Origin: Lachnospiraceae bacterium
GTDB taxonomy: Bacteria; Bacillota; Clostridia; Lachnospirales; Lachnospiraceae
Direction of reading: 5' to 3'
Assembly (NCBI GenBank): GCA_900753305.1
Contig: CAADYR010000092.1
Span: 1 to 39,866, forward strand
DNA: 39,866 bases
In this document: positions 7,737 through 17,400 of the stretch, one piece after another
Numbering within the stretch: the stretch's first letter is position 1
Layout of the letters: the number at the start of each line of letters is the position of its first letter
The notes under the pieces: generated by a model
Databases searched by the model: none
What the model saw: only the letters and a program-made list of their open reading frames with translations
What the model was told of the DNA's origin: nothing
Program-made: the position numbers and the translations under genes

Positions 7737-9113
7737 ATGTATGCAAGGACTTATGTATTTGGATGCAAAAATCAAAAACTGAATACAGATAGTCGAAGCA
7801 AAGAGATCGCAGTTACCGGAGAGCAGTTATATGATGCAAAGACAGGATATGGCTTTGTAACAGAAGTCAATTGTCGCAGTGATGAAATGCTGCAATTGCC
7901 GGAGCTTAGTTCCGGCTTTGTACCGGCATATACTGACACGGTTGGCAAAGTGACAAAAATCATTACAGATGATATTGGCTGTCATGTGGACGGCAAATAT
8001 GCTGCCGGTCGGCTGGGCATACAGGAGAAATGTATGATTCCCCTGTGTTTTCGGGCTGATGTGGAACGGTGTGGCAATTACCAGATTGTTCTGGAATATC
8101 AGTCATCAGCAGAAGTTATGATCTTTGCAGGTCCCAGGAGGCTTATACACAGGTCAGAAGGAAAAGAACAGAAGCAGTCGCTGACTTTTGTCCTGAATGT
8201 CTGTGACATCATACCTATGGGAAGAAACCGTATCTATGAGCGTAAAAGCATTGACATTACATTACTGGGGGAAGCCGTGACCCTTTGCAGGATCAAGGTG
8301 GTGCAGGTAAATTGTCCAACCATATACATTGCAGGGGATTCGACAGTAAATGATCAATCTGCATTGTATCCATATCGACCGAAAAATTCTTTTTGTGGTT
8401 GGGGACAGATGCTTTCGGCATATCTGAATGGTAAGGCAGCGGTGTCTAATCATGCACATTCGGGGCAGACAGTTGAGACATTCAGAACAGAGGGGCATTA
8501 TGCCATTATTCAGGCACATATCAGATTTGGCGATTATCTGCTGATCCAGTTCGCACATAATGACCAGAAACTGGCCAATTTGAGGGCAAAAGAAGGTTAT
8601 ACAGATGCATTGTGCCGTTATATAGAAGAAACATTGTCCATAGGTGCATATCCGATTCTGGTTACTCCGGTGTGCAGAAATACCTGGCGTGCCAGTGGAG
8701 TGTATGCGGATTTCCTGGAAGAGTACGCTGTGGCATGCAAGGAGACAGCCAGACGCTATCAGATTCCGGTGATTGATCTGCATGGAGCGAGTAAGGATTT
8801 TATTATTCAGAAAGGACCGAAGGAAGCAGCCAGATATTACTATCCGAAGGACTTTACACATCCAAATGATTATGGCGCATATCTGCTTGCAGGAATGGCG
8901 GTCAGGGAATATTGCCGGCAGATATCCGGTAATTATGCGGAAGCCTATAGCAGATTAGCAGGTCTTATGACACAGCATAGAGAGTGGGAACCGGGAGAGG
9001 TATCACTCTATTTAGATAATACGACATCGGGAACTGTCTGGTATGAACAGGATAAGGAGGCGGCGGGACAGATCCGAAGTGTGGAAGAATTAGAAAGTAT
9101 GATCAAAATATAA
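7737..9113 (+). CDS. Rhamnogalacturonan acetylesterase, CE12-like SGNH hydrolase
   Basis: 458 residues without a signal peptide. The C-terminal SGNH domain starts with IYIAGDSTVNDQ, where Ser202 is the nucleophile. NHAHSGQTVETF supplies the block II glycine, QFAHNDQK the block III asparagine, and DFTHPNDYG the Asp372/His375 pair. The first 190 residues look like a beta-sandwich accessory domain. CE12 enzymes (RhgT/YesT) remove acetyl groups from galacturonate in rhamnogalacturonan. I prefer ATG 7737, one base after the GH105 stop, over the GTG at 7725; neither has a strong Shine-Dalgarno, in keeping with coupled translation. Together with GH105 this marks the locus as an RG-I pathway. Confidence 0.85.
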   Translation: MYARTYVFGCKNQKLNTDSRSKEIAVTGEQLYDAKTGYGFVTEVNCRSDEMLQLPELSSGFVPAYTDTVGKVTKIITDDIGCHVDGKYAAGRLGIQEKCMIPLCFRADVERCGNYQIVLEYQSSAEVMIFAGPRRLIHRSEGKEQKQSLTFVLNVCDIIPMGRNRIYERKSIDITLLGEAVTLCRIKVVQVNCPTIYIAGDSTVNDQSALYPYRPKNSFCGWGQMLSAYLNGKAAVSNHAHSGQTVETFRTEGHYAIIQAHIRFGDYLLIQFAHNDQKLANLRAKEGYTDALCRYIEETLSIGAYPILVTPVCRNTWRASGVYADFLEEYAVACKETARRYQIPVIDLHGASKDFIIQKGPKEAARYYYPKDFTHPNDYGAYLLAGMAVREYCRQISGNYAEAYSRLAGLMTQHREWEPGEVSLYLDNTTSGTVWYEQDKEAAGQIRSVEELESMIKI

Positions 9114-9129
9114 ATATGAGGAGGCAGTT

Positions 9130-11289
9130 ATGAGTAAGAGAAAAGGCGGTTTTACTCTGCCGGGAGAAGCAGGGTATGAGAAGCTCACGTTAGAGCTTGC
9201 AGATAAATGGGGAGCTGATGTGATCAGAGACAGTGATGGTACTGTATTATCAGACGAGATCACCAATGCAGGATATGGAATCTATTCTACGATCTGCATT
9301 ATCAGAGATCATAATGCATGGGCTAAGGAAAATCAGGATAAATTACAGCAGACTTTTCTGATGACATCACCCAAGGTCGCATCAGACAGTACAATGACGA
9401 TCACGCTTATGGAGGATTTCTTTGAGGAACAGTTCCGTGTGAATGACAGTGAATCAGCTTTTAAATATTGGCAGGTATATGACAGAACAACAGACACGGT
9501 GGTGGAGAAAGATAAATGGAGTTATGATCAGAGTACTGGAAATGTAGTGCTTCATGATATTACCCCATGGCATTCTTATACAGTAAGTTTTCTGGCTTAT
9601 CGTATCTGGGAAGAAATCTCCATGTATAACCATACGACAAATAATTGGAATAAAGAGCATCTGATGCAGATCGACCCGGTATATCCGGAGACTCAGGCAT
9701 ATCTCAAGGACTGGATGGAGAACTGGTGTAAGGAGCATCCGACTACGACAGTAGTGCGTTTTACTTCCATGTTCTATAATTTTGTGTGGATATGGGGCAG
9801 CAACGAACGCAACAGACAGCTTTATTCTGACTGGGCATCCTATGATTTTACGGTAAGCCCACGCGCACTGGATGAGTTCGCCAGAGTTTATGGTTATCAG
9901 CTTACGGCAGAAGATTTCATCAACCAGGGTAAATTACATGTAACTCATATGCCGGGAAATCAGAAGAAAACTGACTGGATCAATTTTATCAATCGTTTCG
10001 TTGTAGACTTTGGTAAAGAATTGATTGATATTGTACATAAATATGGAAAGAAAGCGTATGTATTCTATGATGACAGTTGGGTAGGAGTAGAACCATATAA
10101 ACCTGAATTCAAAGAATTTGGATTTGATGGTCTGATCAAATGTGTATTCTCTGGTTATGAAGCCAGATTGTGCGCGGGAGTAGATGTAGGTGTACATGAA
10201 CTGCGTCTGCATCCATATCTTTTCCCTGTCGGACTGGGCGGGCTGCCTACTTTTATGGAAGGCGGTAATCCTACACTTGATGCCAAGAAGTACTGGAACA
10301 GTGTCAGACGTGCGCTGCTTCGTGCATCCATTGACAGGATCGGACTGGGTGGATATCTGCATCTGGTACAGGATTTCCCTGATTTTGTGGATTATATCGA
10401 GAAGATATCAGATGAATTCAGGACTATTACAGATCTGCACAGGGCAGGCAAGCCGTATTGCTGCAAGACTAAGGTAGCAGTTCTGCACTATTGGGGAAGC
10501 ATGCGCTCCTGGTCATTATCAGGACATTTCCATGAAACATATATGCATGATCTGATCCATATTAATGAAGCATTGAGTGGACTTCCGATAGAAGTAAGTT
10601 TCATCAACTTTGAAGATATAAAGAAGGGTGCGCTCAAAGGTGTGAATGTAGTCATCAATGCAGGAGCAGCAGGCTCGGCATGGAGCGGTGGTGATGCGTG
10701 GAAGGATGAGGAAGTCGTGGCAACACTGACGAAGTGGGTATATGAAGGCGGCACTTTCATCGGCGTGGATGAACCCTCTGCGGTAGAAGGCTATGACAGC
10801 TATTTCAGAATGGCACCGGTATTGGGTGTGGACGAAGATATCATTGACAGAGTATGCCATGGACAGTGGAGCTTCGAGGTAGATGAAAAGGCAGCAGCCG
10901 AAATCATGCCTCAGGGCAGCAGCGTAGAGGAGAGAGTGAAGTGTCATCTGACAGATGGTAAGGCATGTGTGCTGGCTGCCAGAAACAATAACCCTCTGAT
11001 GACCAGAAACAGCTTCGGAAAAGGCTATGGAGTATATCTGTCCTCCTTTAGTGTGAACAATGAAAATACGAAGCTGTTGTTAAATCTGATCCTGCAGGCT
11101 GGTGGAGAAGCCATTGACGGCAATTATCTGACAGATAATGCCAATATGGAATGTGCTTACTATCCGGAAAGCAGAACGCTGATCGTGATCAACAATGCAG
11201 ATTCTATGCAGGAGACAACGATCAAAACAGAGTATGGCGTGGAACATATTAAGCTGGATGCATATGATACGATAATCAAGAACATATAA
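9130..11289 (+). CDS. GH112 phosphorylase, probable D-galactosyl-1,4-L-rhamnose phosphorylase
   Basis: 719 residues, a cytoplasmic GH112 enzyme. The family splits beta-galactosides with phosphate to give galactose 1-phosphate. One branch acts on galacto-N-biose/lacto-N-biose, the other (known from Clostridium phytofermentans) on beta-1,4-galactosyl-rhamnose. Motifs include FTLPGEAGYE at the N-terminus, VRFTSMFYNFVWIWG, AYVFYDDSWVGVEPY with Asp314/Asp315 at the catalytic position, and LHPYLFPVGLGG. ATG 9130 follows GAGGAGG. Position at the end of a GH105-CE12 operon points to the rhamnose branch, acting on galactose stubs of RG-I; host-glycan substrates are the alternative. The family is certain; the branch is inferred from context and from my memory of the family. 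Confidence 0.85.
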   Translation: MSKRKGGFTLPGEAGYEKLTLELADKWGADVIRDSDGTVLSDEITNAGYGIYSTICIIRDHNAWAKENQDKLQQTFLMTSPKVASDSTMTITLMEDFFEEQFRVNDSESAFKYWQVYDRTTDTVVEKDKWSYDQSTGNVVLHDITPWHSYTVSFLAYRIWEEISMYNHTTNNWNKEHLMQIDPVYPETQAYLKDWMENWCKEHPTTTVVRFTSMFYNFVWIWGSNERNRQLYSDWASYDFTVSPRALDEFARVYGYQLTAEDFINQGKLHVTHMPGNQKKTDWINFINRFVVDFGKELIDIVHKYGKKAYVFYDDSWVGVEPYKPEFKEFGFDGLIKCVFSGYEARLCAGVDVGVHELRLHPYLFPVGLGGLPTFMEGGNPTLDAKKYWNSVRRALLRASIDRIGLGGYLHLVQDFPDFVDYIEKISDEFRTITDLHRAGKPYCCKTKVAVLHYWGSMRSWSLSGHFHETYMHDLIHINEALSGLPIEVSFINFEDIKKGALKGVNVVINAGAAGSAWSGGDAWKDEEVVATLTKWVYEGGTFIGVDEPSAVEGYDSYFRMAPVLGVDEDIIDRVCHGQWSFEVDEKAAAEIMPQGSSVEERVKCHLTDGKACVLAARNNNPLMTRNSFGKGYGVYLSSFSVNNENTKLLLNLILQAGGEAIDGNYLTDNANMECAYYPESRTLIVINNADSMQETTIKTEYGVEHIKLDAYDTIIKNI

Positions 11290-11296
11290 TATATAA

Positions 11297-11324
11297 AACG
11301 GGAGATACAATTGTGTCTCCCGTT
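11297..11324. terminator. Terminator hairpin after GH112
   Basis: AACGGGAGATACAA (11297-11310) is complementary to TTGTGTCTCCCGTT (11311-11324) with one mismatch. No clean T-run follows on the plus strand, while the minus-strand side runs into TTTTATATAT. It closes the RG-I operon 7 bases after the stop codon. Confidence 0.7.
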
Positions 11325-11339
11325 ACTTATGTATAAATA

Positions 11340-11382
11340 AAAAAACAAAACAAAGAAGCCCGATTGCTCGAGCTTCCTGTTT
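11340..11382 (-). terminator. Minus-strand terminator for the VanZ-like gene
   Basis: Read on the minus strand, GAAGC/GCTTC (11372-11376 with 11355-11359) plus the outer AAACA/TGTTT pair form a stem with a small internal loop, followed by TTTTGTTTTTTT. It lies about 145 bases downstream of the VanZ-like gene; no ORF fills the gap. Confidence 0.55.
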
Positions 11383-11526
11383 GTGTAAAAGGGGAATTCT
11401 TCCGGAATTGCTAATTAGCAAGTCTAGCATCTCTGCTAAACATGTATTTATCATACACCGCAAATAACAAATAATCTATAACTATATTGCGGCATATTAA
11501 AACTATATTGATTTAGAATAAGCATA

Positions 11527-12045
11527 TTATCTTTTTTCATGATGACAGCTTAAAGGTTCAAAGATAGTTTTGCGCCCGATATAGCAGAAAATATTAGTGA
11601 TCAGAATGCCTGTAAATGCGCCTGTACTGTCAATACATACATCACGTATGGAACCGGAACGACCGGATACATAGAGCTGATGAAATTCATCGAGAGAAGC
11701 AAATCCTACGCAGATGAGTCCGGAAGTGAGAATCAGCCAGATTCCACGGATTCCGTATACATATAAAGGGCATGCGATGGAAGCAGCCAGTAGAAAGTAT
11801 TCACTGAAGTGTGCTGTTTTGCGCACATAGAAATGAATACGGCGGATTCCCTGAAGTATCTGGGCATCGGTCAGATCCAGATTGAATACCCGGTCAGTCA
11901 GCTCAATGACCTTATAGGATACCTGATAGCTCATATTGGAACTGGCAGTCCCATCCTGAGCAGAAAAAGAATAGATACAGTACATGATGATCAGAGCCGG
12001 AGCAAAAGAAAGTGGTTTAAGCAGAAATCTGAGTAGTTTTTTCAT
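11527..12045 (-). CDS. VanZ-family membrane protein
   Basis: 172 residues, four hydrophobic segments. The VanZ signature is clear: RKTAHFSEYFLLA after the second segment region and DEFHQLYVSGRSGSIRDV followed by DSTGA. The family is named for the teicoplanin-resistance accessory protein, but most members, including lone ones such as this, have no established role beyond a suspected envelope function. ATG 12045 is preceded by AAGGTGAT. It stands alone, divergent from the next gene, with no van operon nearby, so glycopeptide resistance should not be inferred. Confidence 0.85.
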   Translation of the reverse strand: MKKLLRFLLKPLSFAPALIIMYCIYSFSAQDGTASSNMSYQVSYKVIELTDRVFNLDLTDAQILQGIRRIHFYVRKTAHFSEYFLLAASIACPLYVYGIRGIWLILTSGLICVGFASLDEFHQLYVSGRSGSIRDVCIDSTGAFTGILITNIFCYIGRKTIFEPLSCHHEKR

Positions 12046-12192
12046 ATATCACCTTACCTTTCTTATCTGGGATTATAATATCTATTGACTGATATCACAA
12101 GCACAAATCTGAAAAACTTATCGAAAGAATAGTGTACAATTTGACAATTTATGATAAACTATTTGTAAAAAGAAAGAAAGGTGTTATCGGGT

Positions 12193-12654
12193 ATGCAGGA
12201 CAGTGAGAAACTTTCCAGAGATGAAGTAATAGAACTTTATCAGGATGATACCATGAAGCTGCTGCGTTATGTGGCCTGGCTTCAGAAGGTAAGTGGACAT
12301 GAAACTTCTGATATTTATAAAGGCGAAGGGATAGAAGCAACTTCCATGCCGGTTCCGGTATATGATTCAACATTGCTGTCTTTTGTCAAAGAGGCAAAGT
12401 CCACACGGTTTATGAACCGCAACTATGTATATACTTTTTCACGGTATAATCTGCGTAAAACACAGGATGAACTGAATCTGATCGCAGATTGCACACTTCT
12501 GGAAGTGGATGTGCTTGGTGACATTTTATCCAAATATATTTTAAAGGGCGAAGTAAAGGGAGCTTACTGGACAGAAGGAGTCCGAAACGGTGTATTCCTT
12601 GCAATCCTTTTAAAATTAAAGGAATTATTAGAGACGAAAAAGCCATTGGCATAA
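12193..12654 (+). CDS. Uncharacterised conserved-looking protein
   Basis: I do not recognise this 153-residue protein. It is soluble, with no signal peptide or membrane segment. It looks mostly helical, with a central section of polar beta-like residues (FMNRNYVYTFSRYNLRKT) and a C-terminal helix rich in Leu/Lys/Glu. I chose ATG 12193 because AAAGGTG is correctly spaced before it; GTG 12181 is possible. The TetR gene begins 16 bases after the stop, so the two are probably co-transcribed, which suggests it may be in the TetR regulon. No function is proposed. Confidence 0.7.
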   Translation: MQDSEKLSRDEVIELYQDDTMKLLRYVAWLQKVSGHETSDIYKGEGIEATSMPVPVYDSTLLSFVKEAKSTRFMNRNYVYTFSRYNLRKTQDELNLIADCTLLEVDVLGDILSKYILKGEVKGAYWTEGVRNGVFLAILLKLKELLETKKPLA

Positions 12655-12670
12655 GAACGGGGAGCTGGAG

Positions 12671-13246
12671 ATGGGAGATAAGTCAACACAGAAGAAACAG
12701 TATATCATTGAGAAGGCAAAAGGAGTATTCATCAAAAGAGGATACAAAGATGTAACGATGAAAGATATTGTGGAAGAATGTCAGATCAGCAGAGGTGGTT
12801 TGTATCTTTACTTTGCCAACACGAAGGAATTATTTGAAGCAGTACTGGAACAGCAGATGCAGCATACAAAAGGCAGATATGAGAAAGCACTGGAGCAGGA
12901 TGCTACACCGGGAGAGAAACTGTTGATCTATCTGGATATTTGTAAGTCGGAATTATTAGCAGGAGATAACTTCATCACAGCTACTTATGAATATTTGTTC
13001 ACTGGGGATGCAGACAATCCGGTCAGCAGGTACAGAAAAGAAGAGGAACAGCTTCTGGAGAATCTCATTGCAGAAGGTGTTGCCCGGGAATGGATGAACT
13101 GTGATGATCCAAAGACGGCAGCGGCAGTAATTACCTGTGCAATAGAAGGATTAAAAGTTGCAGCGGTAACTACGGGTATTACGGAAAAAGCAGTAGATGA
13201 TGCCATAGATTATATTATGGGAACATTGGGACTTGAAATAGAATAG
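12671..13246 (+). CDS. TetR/AcrR-family transcriptional regulator
   Basis: 191 residues. The N-terminal DNA-binding domain is typical: IIEKAKGVFIKRGYKDVTMK followed by DIVEECQISRGGLYLYFANT, with the recognition helix at about residues 37-50. The C-terminal ligand domain is all-helical and its ligand cannot be predicted. GGGGAGCTGGAG lies ahead of ATG 12671. It follows the unknown 153-residue gene in one operon and no efflux pump or enzyme target is adjacent. Repression of its own operon is the default inference. Confidence 0.88.
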   Translation: MGDKSTQKKQYIIEKAKGVFIKRGYKDVTMKDIVEECQISRGGLYLYFANTKELFEAVLEQQMQHTKGRYEKALEQDATPGEKLLIYLDICKSELLAGDNFITATYEYLFTGDADNPVSRYRKEEEQLLENLIAEGVAREWMNCDDPKTAAAVITCAIEGLKVAAVTTGITEKAVDDAIDYIMGTLGLEIE

Positions 13247-13256
13247 GATGATAATA

Positions 13257-13308
13257 AAAAGGACAGAACCTTGTCAAGTGTAACAGGTTTTGTCCTTTTA
13301 TTTTTTTA
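13257..13308. terminator. Bidirectional terminator, tetR / NYN gene
   Basis: AAAAGGACAGAACCT (13257-13271) pairs with AGGTTTTGTCCTTTT (13285-13299), followed by TATTTTTTT. The A-run ahead of the stem gives T residues on the minus strand, so it can serve the convergent NYN gene as well. Confidence 0.85.
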
Positions 13309-13329
13309 TATCCGAATATTAACATTTTA

Positions 13330-14277
13330 TCAGGAACGAAGGGATATGATCTTACCGAAGTTACTGATCTTACATTCTTTGAAATCACCTAACATTTTGG
13401 ATAGCTTGGCATAACCGTAGTTAGAGATATTGAAGTCCGGAAAACGGCGGCATAGTTTCTGATTCAGTTCGCCAACGTTCATGGTATGCTTCTCACACTG
13501 TTTCAGGATAGCAAGGACTTCTTTGTGAATATCATCAATGGTGATGTCAGCAGCCTGCAGATAAGCAGTGACAGTAGTTTCTGTGTACTGCAGAGAGATG
13601 GATTTCTTAAATTCGGCTGCTTCCAGAAACTTGGAGAATTTGGTGTATTCATAGTTACGGACATCGAAAGTAGGGTACATCTTGGACAGACGGCTGCCTA
13701 ATTCGCCAATATCCATAGAAGTTCCGTCATTTCCATTCTCGCTGATGATCTTGACCAGTGCCTGTTCGATTTCTGACAGAGGTGTCAGTGCATCCTGTTC
13801 TGCCTTGGCAGAATGTTTACCTGCTTTGGCAACCGGAGTATCGACATTGGACAGGAGATCGAGCAGAACGAATTTCTCGCAGGCAGAGCGGAATGGTTCG
13901 GGAGTTTTACGTTCTCCCATACCGATGACGTACATGCCGGATTCGCGAAGTCTCATTGCCAGACGGGTAAAATCACTGTCGCTTGAAGCCAGACAAAATC
14001 CCCCGACATGACCGGAATAGAGAATATCCATGGCATCTATGATCATGGCAGAATCAGTTGCGTTCTTGCCGGTTGTATAACTGTATTGCTGTACCGGATT
14101 GATCGAATTGGCGAGCAGTACATCTTTCCATTTATTAGAATTGGAACGGGTCCAGTCACCATAGATTCTTTTATAAGTGACAGTTCCGTATTTGGATAAT
14201 TCATCCAGAATGATCTTAATGTAATCAGCGCTGATGTTGTCGCTGTCTATTAACAAAGCAAATTTGAGGTCTTCCAT
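13330..14277 (-). CDS. NYN-domain ribonuclease with two OST-HTH/LOTUS domains
   Basis: 315 residues. Residues 1-150 are a NYN (PIN-like) nuclease domain: FALLIDSDNIS carries Asp11/Asp13, then KNATDSAMIIDAMDIL and CLASSDSDFTRLA supply the other acidic metal-binding positions. After a linker come two winged-helix OST-HTH (LOTUS) domains at about 170-235 (MDIGELGSRLSKMYPTFDVR) and 245-315 (MNVGELNQKLCRRFPDFNIS). Such proteins are expected to bind and cleave RNA; LOTUS domains bind structured or G-rich RNA in eukaryotes, but bacterial targets are unknown. ATG 14277 is chosen; a TTG two codons earlier is closer to AGGA. It is a single gene, divergent from purL. Confidence 0.85.
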   Translation of the reverse strand: MEDLKFALLIDSDNISADYIKIILDELSKYGTVTYKRIYGDWTRSNSNKWKDVLLANSINPVQQYSYTTGKNATDSAMIIDAMDILYSGHVGGFCLASSDSDFTRLAMRLRESGMYVIGMGERKTPEPFRSACEKFVLLDLLSNVDTPVAKAGKHSAKAEQDALTPLSEIEQALVKIISENGNDGTSMDIGELGSRLSKMYPTFDVRNYEYTKFSKFLEAAEFKKSISLQYTETTVTAYLQAADITIDDIHKEVLAILKQCEKHTMNVGELNQKLCRRFPDFNISNYGYAKLSKMLGDFKECKISNFGKIISLRS

Positions 14278-14386
14278 ATACAAAAGTTTCCTGCCTTTCC
14301 CGTTTTACATAACTTTTTACAGTTATATTGTAGCATAGAAATGGAATAAATTACAAATTTTAAATTCTTTTCGTATATTTCCACAG

Positions 14387-14415
14387 TTGAAAAATCGCAC
14401 GATTACTGATATCCT
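14387..14415 (+). promoter_or_regulatory. Candidate purL promoter
   Basis: TTGAAA (14387-14392) and TATCCT (14410-14415), spacer 17. The remaining leader is about 45 bases, too short for a purine riboswitch, and I see no PurR box. Confidence 0.45.
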
Positions 14416-14463
14416 AATAACGTCAATGATTAAATATACCTATTTTTTACGGAGGACTTACAA

Positions 14464-17400
14464 ATGGGAAAGGTTAAACGTATTTACGTGGAAAAGAAGG
14501 CTTCCTTTGCAGTAAAGGCAAAAGAGCTGGAAGAAGAGCTTAAGAGCTATCTTGGAATTGATGGACTTGAGCAGGTAAGGATTTTCATTCGTTATGATGT
14601 AGAGAATCTGTCAGAAGATACCTTTGAGAAAGCTTGCAAATGTGTATTTTCAGAGCCACCTGTCGATGATTTGTATTTAGAGAAGTTCGATATGCCGGCT
14701 AATGGCAGATGCTTCTCTGTAGAGTTCCTGCCGGGACAGTTTGATCAGAGAGCTGATTCCGCGGTACAATGCGTGAAATTCCTCAAGGAGGATGAGGAAC
14801 CCATTATTAAGACTGCCGTGACCTATTTACTGGTTGGTAAGATATCCGATGAAGAATTTGCCAAGATCAAGTCTTACTGCATCAACCCTGTAGATTCCAG
14901 AGAGACAGATATGGTGAAGCCTGAAACTCTTGTAACAGAGTTTGCAGAACCTGCTGATGTAGCAATCTTTGACGGTTTCAAGGATATGGCTGAAGCTGAT
15001 CTTAAGAAGCTTTATGATTCTCTGGGTCTGGCAATGACTTTTAAGGATTTCTTACATATCCAGAATTATTTTAAGAACGAAGAGAAGAGAAATCCATCTG
15101 TAACAGAGATCCGTGTGCTGGATACTTACTGGTCTGACCACTGCCGTCATACGACTTTCTCCACAGAGTTAAAGGATGTAACTTTTGAAGAAAATTATTA
15201 TACAGAGCCAATTAAGACTACCTATAAGAATTATCTGGCTGTCAGAGACGAGATTTTTGCAGGCAGAAAGGACAAATATGTCTGCCTGATGGATCTGGCA
15301 CTTATGGCTATGCGTAAGCTCAAGGCTGATGGTAAGCTGGAGGATATGGAGAAATCCAACGAGATCAATGCATGTTCTATCGTAGTTCCTATTGAGATTG
15401 ATAAGGAAGACGGAAAAGGCGTTATCACAGAAGAATGGCTTGTAAACTTCAAGAATGAGACACATAACCATCCTACAGAGATCGAACCTTTTGGTGGTGC
15501 TGCAACCTGTCTGGGCGGCGCTATCCGTGATCCTTTGTCAGGACGTACTTATGTATATCAGGCTATGCGTGTAACAGGTGCAGCAGATCCTACCGTATCG
15601 GTAGAAGATACCCTGAAAGGTAAGCTCCCTCAGAAGAAACTGGTTCGTGGTGCAGCAAGCGGTTATTCTTCCTATGGTAACCAGATCGGTCTGGCTACAG
15701 GTTATGTGAAGGAAGTATATCATCCTGACTATGTAGCCAAGAGAATGGAGATTGGTGCTGTTATGGGTGCTGCTCCAAGAGCAAGTGTCATCCGTGAAGA
15801 TTCAGATCCGGGTGATATCATTATCCTGCTGGGTGGACGTACAGGACGTGACGGCTGTGGCGGTGCTACAGGTTCTTCCAAGGTTCACACAGAGGCTTCT
15901 ATTGAGACTTGTGGCGCTGAGGTTCAGAAGGGTAATGCACCTACAGAACGTAAGATCCAGAGATTATTCAGAAGAGAAGAAGTAAGTAAGATCATCAAGA
16001 AGTGTAATGACTTTGGTGCAGGCGGTGTATCTGTTGCTATCGGCGAACTGGCTGATGGTCTGGTAGTTGATATGGACAAGGTTCCCAAGAAATATGCAGG
16101 TCTTGACGGAACAGAACTTGCTATTTCCGAGTCTCAGGAAAGAATGGCAGTTGTTGTTGATCCTAAGGATGTAGATACTTTCCTTGGATATGCTGCAGAG
16201 GAGAACCTGGAAGCAGTAGAAGTAGCAGTTGTAACGAAAGAGCCAAGACTGGTACTGAAATGGAGAGGCAAGGAAGTTGTTAACTTATCCCGTGCTTTCC
16301 TTGATACCAACGGTGCTCATCAGGAGACAAATGTTTATGTAGATATGCCTGTTAAGGAAGATAATTACCTGAATAAGGTGGCTGTTTCTGCTGTAGAGGA
16401 AGCTCTGGAAAAGAATGATGTGAAAGCAGCAATTCTTGCAGAACTCAATGACCTGAATGTATGCTCACAGAAGGGACTGGTAGAGATGTTTGACTCCTCT
16501 ATCGGTGCAGGCAGTGTATATATGCCTTATGGTGGTAAGTATCAGTTGACAGAAACACAGACTATGGTAGCAAAGCTTCCTGTATTAAAGGGCAAGACAG
16601 ACGTTGTTACTATGATGAGCTATGGCTTTGATCCATACTTATCCTCATGGAGCCCATATCATGGAGCTATCTATGCGGTGACAGAATCTATGGTCAAGAT
16701 CGTGGCAGCAGGCGGCGATTACAGCAAGATCCGTTTCACTTTCCAGGAATACTTCAGAAGAATGACAGAAGATCCTGAACGTTGGAGTCAGCCTTTTGCT
16801 GCATTGTTAGGTGCTTATGATGCACAGATGGGATACGGACTGCCTTCTATCGGTGGTAAGGATTCCATGTCAGGAACCTTCAACGATATTGATGTACCTC
16901 CTACACTGGTATCTTTTGCAGTAGATGTAGCAAAGGAAAAGGACATCATTACACCGGAATTGAAGAAAGCGGGAGACAAGCTCGTTGTATTCCGTATTGA
17001 GAAGGATCAGTACGATATTCCTGTATATGAGAAAGTCATGAAGCTCTTTGACGGTATCTCAGCATTGATCAAGAAGGGCGTTATTGTTTCTGCTTATGCT
17101 CTGGATGGTGCAGGTATCGTGGCAAGTGCAGCCAAGATGTCCTTTGGTAATAAGCTGGGTGTAGAATTCTCAGATGCGCTGTCTGCTAAGGAATTATTCG
17201 CAAATGAGATCGGTAACATGATCGCAGAAGTATCCGAAGAGGGTATGAAGGCATTAGAGGAAAGCGGTATTGCATACAGCGTAGTGGCAACTGTACTTCC
17301 TGAAAATGCAGGCTTCGTATATAAGGATGTAAAGGTAAGTGAGGAAGAAGCTCTCCACGCATGGAAGAGCAAGCTGGAAAAGGTATTCCCGACTAAGGCA

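Noticed and set aside
11527..12045. Glycopeptide resistance from the VanZ-like gene
   Set aside because: No vanA/H/X/R/S genes nearby; lone VanZ homologues are common and not evidence of resistance.
13682..14199. Plus-strand ORFs opposite the NYN gene
   Set aside because: Shadows of the NYN-LOTUS coding strand; no ribosome sites or family features.
14278..14463. Purine riboswitch or PurR box upstream of purL
   Set aside because: The leader after the likely promoter is only about 45 bases and lacks the conserved purine-riboswitch core.
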